From: Mansonella perstans
Lineage: Eukaryota > Nematoda > Chromadorea > Rhabditida > Onchocercidae
NCBI GenBank assembly: GCA_037074765.1
Contig: JBAMDO010000019.1
Coordinates: 372,001-436,000, forward strand
Direction: 5' to 3'
DNA length: 64,000 nucleotides
Below the pieces are notes generated by a model. It searched no databases. It saw only the letters and a list, made by a program, of their open reading frames with translations, and was not told the origin of the DNA. The position numbers and the translations under genes were made by a program. Below, piece after piece: positions 58,356 through 64,000 of the stretch (the stretch's first letter is position 1; the number at the start of each line of letters is the position of its first letter).

Positions 58356-61277
58356 ATGTCTTGCGTAAGTTTAATGTTGTGTTCATTTCATTTATGCAAC
58401 TTTCATTGATGTATTAATAATAATTGTTGTATGTGAGCATTAATAATTGCTCTTTTTCAGAAAATTTATGGCTCTCCAAAAAGTTTTCGAATGCAAAAAA
58501 TTCTGATTGCTGCCAGAATTAGTAATAAAGATGTCACTGTACTGGATCAAAAGCCTCCACATAATAAATTTCCTCTTGGAGTGGTATGTAATTGACTTAC
58601 TAATTTCTTGAATTTTACATGCATTACTGTTAAGCATTGTTTTCCAATCGTTTTTTATACTTTCATGTTTAATTTTCTTCTCATCAAGTAATTAGGTTTT
58701 TTTAGACTCCAGCAATGGAAGATAGAAATATTACATTATTTGGAGCTGACGCAATTATGCTTCATTTGGCAGATGAAACGATAAAAGAAGCGAATGTTAG
58801 ACTAAGAAATGATTTTTATTTTCTAATTTAATGGGCCCTAGTTTCATTTGTAGCATTGGTATTTGTAATTTTAGCTTGTTACATTTTATTCATTATTTCT
58901 ATTTATTTGTTGCACTGATATATGTAATGATAATTTCGAGCATAATTATTACGAAAAAATGCTTACAGGGCTCCGAAATGTTGCAGTGGATGCAGTGGTC
59001 TGAGGGACAGCTAGTACCAAATGTTTTAGGTTACGTATTACCGAGTGTTTCAGCTGCTTGTGTTGACAGTGAGGTATTTATTACTCTAGACTATTATTTT
59101 AGTGTGTTTTTCAGTGAAATATACAAATGGAAAGTTAAGTCCAATTTCTGTCGAACAATTAGATAAAGATCACTGAAAGTAGAAAATTATTGCATAGTAT
59201 AAATTGACTGTAACATTTCAAAATATAGTGATACTCAGCGTGATTTAGATGCTCCAGCTTTTATTGCTGTATGTTCATTAATTCGTTGGGAATTGGGATG
59301 GCGTTTTTTGTAAAAGCTATTAGTTAACAGTTAGTATTTGATGATATGAAGTCTATAGGTCATTTTTGAAATTCCCTTTGTTCGTGAATAATCTCTTTTA
59401 TTATTTAATTTTTCAAGATATTGGAAGCGGCAAAGATAGAATTACTTACGCAACTTAAGTGTTTAAATGAGCTACTTCTAACAAGAACTTTCCTAGTCGG
59501 TGAAAGGATGTCTCTTGCTGATATTTCTGTGGCGATGGATTTACTTCCTGCATATCAGGTATCGTATTTGTTTGTAGTTTAAACTACGAACCACTTATTG
59601 AATGTTTTTATCTTATTTTTCAGTATGTTTTGGATGATGCGGCACGTGCATCACTAATTAACGTCAACCGCTGGTTCAGAACCGTAATTAATCAAAAACC
59701 TGTTAAAGATATCCTTGGAGAAGTGCAGTTTGCTGTTAATGTGTCCAAATTTGATGGTGAGTGTAAAATATTGCATCACAGCTGTTTTATTACTGAATTC
59801 TTTTTTACTAAGAGAAAATAAATCCTCTTCACTGTAATTTATGGTGCTTCCAGCAAGGCCAGATTTTTTGCATCTAAAGAGTTTCCAAAACAGTTCATTG
59901 TCCATTACACTTTTGCATATAATTTCGAACAAGTTTTTCAGTTACGAAATTTAAAGAATTATCCGCAATATTGTCCAAAGAACGTGCTAATCATAAAGGT
60001 TCGAAATTATGTAACGATTCATTCTCTGCTGAAAGTTTTCTAAGTTATTTATTTATACTTGAATTATTGAGTGCATCCTAATTTTGTTAAGTTATACTTC
60101 ATAATGCTACATTTTTTAGATGGAAAGAACGAGGATCAGCACGCAAAACAAAACAGAGGACAGCCAAAAGAAGGTAAATTTCATCTCGTCAAACGATAAA
60201 AGCGTTTTTCAAGCTGTTACTGATTTATATATGATTTATGCGAAAATTCAGATAAGAAAGCCAAGCGAGCAAAGAGCGAGAAAAATGACGAACTAGATGC
60301 TGCTGATGAAGTGTTAGAGCAAGAGCCAAAATCAGTTGATCCTTTTGCTGCTATGCCTAAAGGGTAGAAGTTTTGATAGAAATGCTGATTGCTTTTTATG
60401 TTTTCCAAAATGTTGAGCTGATTTTCTTTTTATTCTAGTTCTTTTTTATTGAAATAATGACTTTGCAGAAGTTTTGTGATGGATTCCTTCAAAAGAGTTT
60501 ATTCTAATGAAGATACAGCCACGAAAGCAATACCTCACTTTTGGGAGAACTTTGATTCCGAGAATTATTCTATTTGGTTCGCTGAATATAAATATCCTGA
60601 GGACTTGACCCTAACATTTATGAGTTGTAATCTTATAAGTGGTAAGTAATTATTAGGATGAAATGAATATGATATTTTGCTCAAAATGTCATATTTTCAT
60701 CCGCAAGTATTATCTTTCTTCTGAAACAGAAATTGATATTGGTAATAATAATTTATGCTTACAACTATGAGAGTGAGTGCTTACAAGCAATAAATTTTAG
60801 ATTCTTGAATTCCGTTTTTTTAAGTCTGTTATTTTTAATATAGAAAATCACAATTTGTGAATTTTAATGTTTCAGGGATGTTCCAGAGGTTGGAGAAACT
60901 AAAGAAAAATGCTTTTGCATCAGTTTGTTTGTTTGGCACGGATAACAATTCAACAATATCTGGAATTTGGATTTGGCGAGGACATGAATTGGTTTTTAAG
61001 CTTTCGCCAGACTGGCAGGTATGTTGAATGAATTTCTCAAAGTGGAACATTTATGGATTGACTCATAAGCGAATAAAACATTTCAAATGTGAGATTGGTT
61101 GGAAATTTCATTTTTAATACAAATTTTTATTGTCGTTTCAAGATTGATTATGAAAGCTACGATTGGAAGAAGCTAGATCCAGCTGATGAAAAGACGAGGA
61201 AAGTTGTAAATGAATATCTGATGTGGGAAGGTGATTTCGATGGAAAGATATTCAATCAGGGAAAAATATTCAAATGA
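58356..61277 (+). CDS. eef1g: Elongation factor 1-gamma
   Basis: Structural subunit of the eEF1B nucleotide-exchange complex in translation elongation. Twelve exons: 58356-58364 (only ATG TCT TGC), 58461-58583, 58706-58795, 58969-59073, 59418-59558, 59624-59756, 59942-59998, 60120-60173, 60252-60363, 60469-60641, 60876-61018, 61143-61277; 424 aa, TGA stop. N-terminal GST-like domain ([31 protein letters not shown], a GST-C block [20 protein letters not shown]), a Lys/Glu/Ala-rich linker ([20 protein letters not shown]), then the conserved C-terminal domain: [72 protein letters not shown]. Length matches the family. The 9-nt first coding exon is chosen because it supplies the only in-frame ATG and good splice signals. 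Confidence 0.95.
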
Positions 61278-64000
61278 TTTTTTAGATCTGCGTAATCTAT
61301 TGCATTGTTGTTGACATTGTTAAAAGCGTTATAAAATCAATACAATCGTAATCTTTTTCTAAATTACTTTGAAATTAAGTCAGAAGATTAAGATTTTTAT
61401 GATCCGAAATAAACTGTTTCATCTTAAGAGGCCCTGAGGAGATTATGTTGATATCATCAATAATCGGTTTTAATCTCTTGCGACTATTGGGAGTAAAGCA
61501 ACAAGCTTAAATCTAATTTAGCATAGAATTCTCCCAGAAAATTTAGCAAAATTTCAAATTTCTGGGTTGAAATAATATATAATACCAATAATGAGGAGCG
61601 GAAGACAGAAATTGAAAAATATGACCCAATGGTGCATACCGAGAACCTTTTATTTATGTGCGCTAAAGACTGAATTGCTTTCCACGAAGATTGTAGCTGT
61701 AATGGCGTTCGGGAAATTCTAGTTGTATATTTCTTTTTTGAAATCTCACAAAGTGAGTAAGGGAGAGAATAAAATTGGAAAGGAACAAATAAATTTTGAT
61801 ACATAGTAATGATTTCCATTTTTCTGGATTAAGTCGAGAACTTCTATTGATTTATAAGTTGAGAATTTCTATTAATTTACTGTCGTGTGTATTTGGAACT
61901 AAAGTTTTTCGGGAATGATAAATTCGTTTAACTAAAAATTTGAAAAGGGAAGATAATGGACACAAGAATACAGAGATTCAATATAAGTCTTACTACTTTT
62001 TAAACTGTCAAGTGGGGGGATTCCATTCACTTCGTTCCTATATTTTGGTCATTGTTATATAAATTCTTGATCTATGATTTTACTGATTCACTTCTGGTAA
62101 ACAAAGAGAGGAGAAAGTGATAAGGAAAAGGCAAAAAAGAAAGATGATTAAACTTCGTTCCATTATACAAGATTCTTGAAGTGAGCTTTTTCGTAACTTC
62201 CATCTACCTAGAAATTAGTGGCAGCTCATTTACCTATTTAAATCTAAGGCTTCCTGCTACTCACTGCTATAATAGCACTTACTTGTCCATTGTTAATTGA
62301 ATCATTCTTTCATAAAAACGCTTGATGCGACAAAAAGCAATATTAGTAAAATTTAAATATAAAAAATCAGCAAATTTCAAGTATTTCCGTAAGAAAATGC
62401 GATTCTTTGTTCTGCAACAATCTGCATAGTGAAGCTAACTCGGATGTGAAAGTATTTTTCGATAAATATTTGATGTTATGGCACTTGTCAGAAAAGTTTT
62501 TTTTTTAATTCATTGGTATAAGAAATCTTTATTTATTTACTATTATACTCTATACCTTAATTAATTTGGATGTACATTTGATATTTCATTTGATAATCAA
62601 ATGTATCAAATTTATCTTTTATGAAAATGTTTTTGGACTTTTGAGTATTTAAATTAAGAGTAAAGAAGTTGAAATTTCAAGCAAAATGTAATGAAAAGAG
62701 TAGGAACCGAAGAAATTCTCTGCTTATCAGCTAAGGAAAATCAAATGTATCGAGCTATAATTAAGGATCATTGAGTGTATGTTTATCTGATCGGCTCAGA
62801 TGATTAACTGATATTGACGAAAAATTTCATAACTAAATAAAGGCGACTCATCTCCTTCATTTGGTCAACAAATTTTTTCATTAGCAGCTGCTTTGTAATG
62901 AAATTGTAGTACCATCGTTGAGGAAATAAACGCAAGGTCTACTGGCTAATGTCGGAAAATTCCCAAGTCATAACACAATTTTCCAGTATCAATTGTTTCA
63001 AATTAAAATGTTTATGAAACAAATAATTTCATAAGTCCTTTTTCCCTTGGTTGTTTTAGTAGTATGCATGCGATAGCTACAACAGGCCAACTGCTTCACT
63101 CTTACAAAACACCTGGATCAAACGACTGGAAAACAGTTTCCTCTAATCAAGTAATATGATGTAGTTACAAACTATCACCTCAAAAGGATTAAAATTCAGG
63201 TAGATGGAGCCAGGACACAGCAAACGATCAATATGTTGCTTTGATGTTCATATCGAATCTTTCTTTTCGGTTTTTTTTCAATGGAAACAATGATTCAATG
63301 AGCTTTCTTTGAAAAATGATAATCGGACTTTAAATCAAATTCTACAGAAAAAAATCATCGGGCTTTAGAAAGAACAGAAAAATTAGACTAACACACTGTA
63401 AAATCATTTAAAGTCGGAGGATCTCCCATGCTGCAATGTGAGCCTTTTGATTTTGCTTAGAAATATGAATAAAATAAGAAGACAAATAACATTTTCACAG
63501 TCGTTCAACACTATATTACTGATTCTATAACAGTAAAAAAAATGAAATTCCCTCTTGCAAGTTTCTGTGCCTTAGCAAAGTTTTGCAAACGATAGATAAC
63601 ATATGCAAGAAATCAAAAATTTATACCAAATTGCTTTGATTCCTCTTTACAAATGTTGAATTCAGTTGCTAAATTTTTAAAATATAATAAACAAATACAA
63701 ATTTTGCAACACAAAGTACATTGATCAAATGCATCAATATTTCTGCTTGTCTACAAAATTTCCATAATAAGGAAACGCTTTGAAATTGAAATTCAGGTTA
63801 AGAAAAATGATTTCGACAGAAAATTCCATTCAAAAAAAAACAATGCATTGATGCTTTAGAAGTAAATTATATTGAGTAAAAATTTTTCTTTGCCGTATTT
63901 TGTTATAGAAGATTGCTGATAATTTGTTATCGTTGAAAGATAAAATGACTGGCAGTTGAGACCTAATTTTATCGTATTATATACATCACTTCTTTTCGAT
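61278..64000. other. 3' flank of EEF1G; nothing further recognised
   Basis: AT-rich sequence with AATAAA-like signals about 130 bases past the EEF1G stop (near 61408). No frame with a recognised family, including the 111-codon minus-strand frame at 61484-61819. It may belong to an intron or flank of a gene outside the window. Confidence 0.45.

Noticed and set aside
61484..61819. 111-codon minus-strand frame after EEF1G
   Set aside because: No recognisable motifs, no neighbouring exons, composition typical of intergenic DNA.

Overview
The window is nuclear DNA of a nematode. Very AT-rich sequence, small exons split by short GT-AG introns with T-rich TTTTCAG/TTTNCAG acceptors, acceptor-like AGs directly before some start codons (compatible with spliced-leader trans-splicing), and best-matching protein families all point that way. 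A filarial or other clade III parasite is my best guess (a BEL/Pao-type retroelement remnant, RIC-4-like SNAP-25, an AKT with duplicated kinase exon), but the species cannot be fixed from sequence alone. No bacterial-style gene cluster, CRISPR array, rRNA or convincing tRNA was seen. All gene models were spliced by eye from reading frames, splice sites and remembered family motifs.

Layout. 0-9.8 kb: a glutaminyl cyclase gene (-; 5' exon not found), then TIM50 (-) facing a small mitochondrial-type protein (+) across a 356-bp divergent promoter. 10.9-12.9 kb: a divergent nematode PP1-family phosphatase (+). 13.6-17.1 kb: an unrecognised single-pass membrane protein (+) whose cytoplasmic tail is a string of phase-1 mini-exons carrying repeated tyrosine motifs, including one exon freshly duplicated in tandem. 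18.3-24.0 kb: AKT/PKB (+) with two mutually exclusive-looking kinase exons. 26.4-32.3 kb: SNAP-25/ric-4 (-) with a 4-kb first intron. 32.3-37.5 kb is gene-poor. 37.5-41.3 kb: TFIIB and ribosomal protein S23 (both -). 43.6-45.0 kb: a secreted Ly6/three-finger-type surface protein (-). 47.9-57.2 kb: the replisome adaptor WDHD1/CTF4 (-), with an antisense, broken BEL/Pao gag remnant in one intron, next to a stretch where one expected coding segment does not splice cleanly. 58.4-61.3 kb: elongation factor 1-gamma (+), divergent from WDHD1. 61.3-64 kb: nothing recognised.

Most genes are housekeeping (protein import, transcription initiation, translation, DNA replication, insulin/PI3K signalling, exocytosis) and are not functionally clustered. 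The least explained items are the mini-exon tyrosine-motif membrane protein just upstream of AKT, the Ly6-like protein, the small mitochondrial protein sharing a promoter region with TIM50, and several short repeat structures that touch splice sites.
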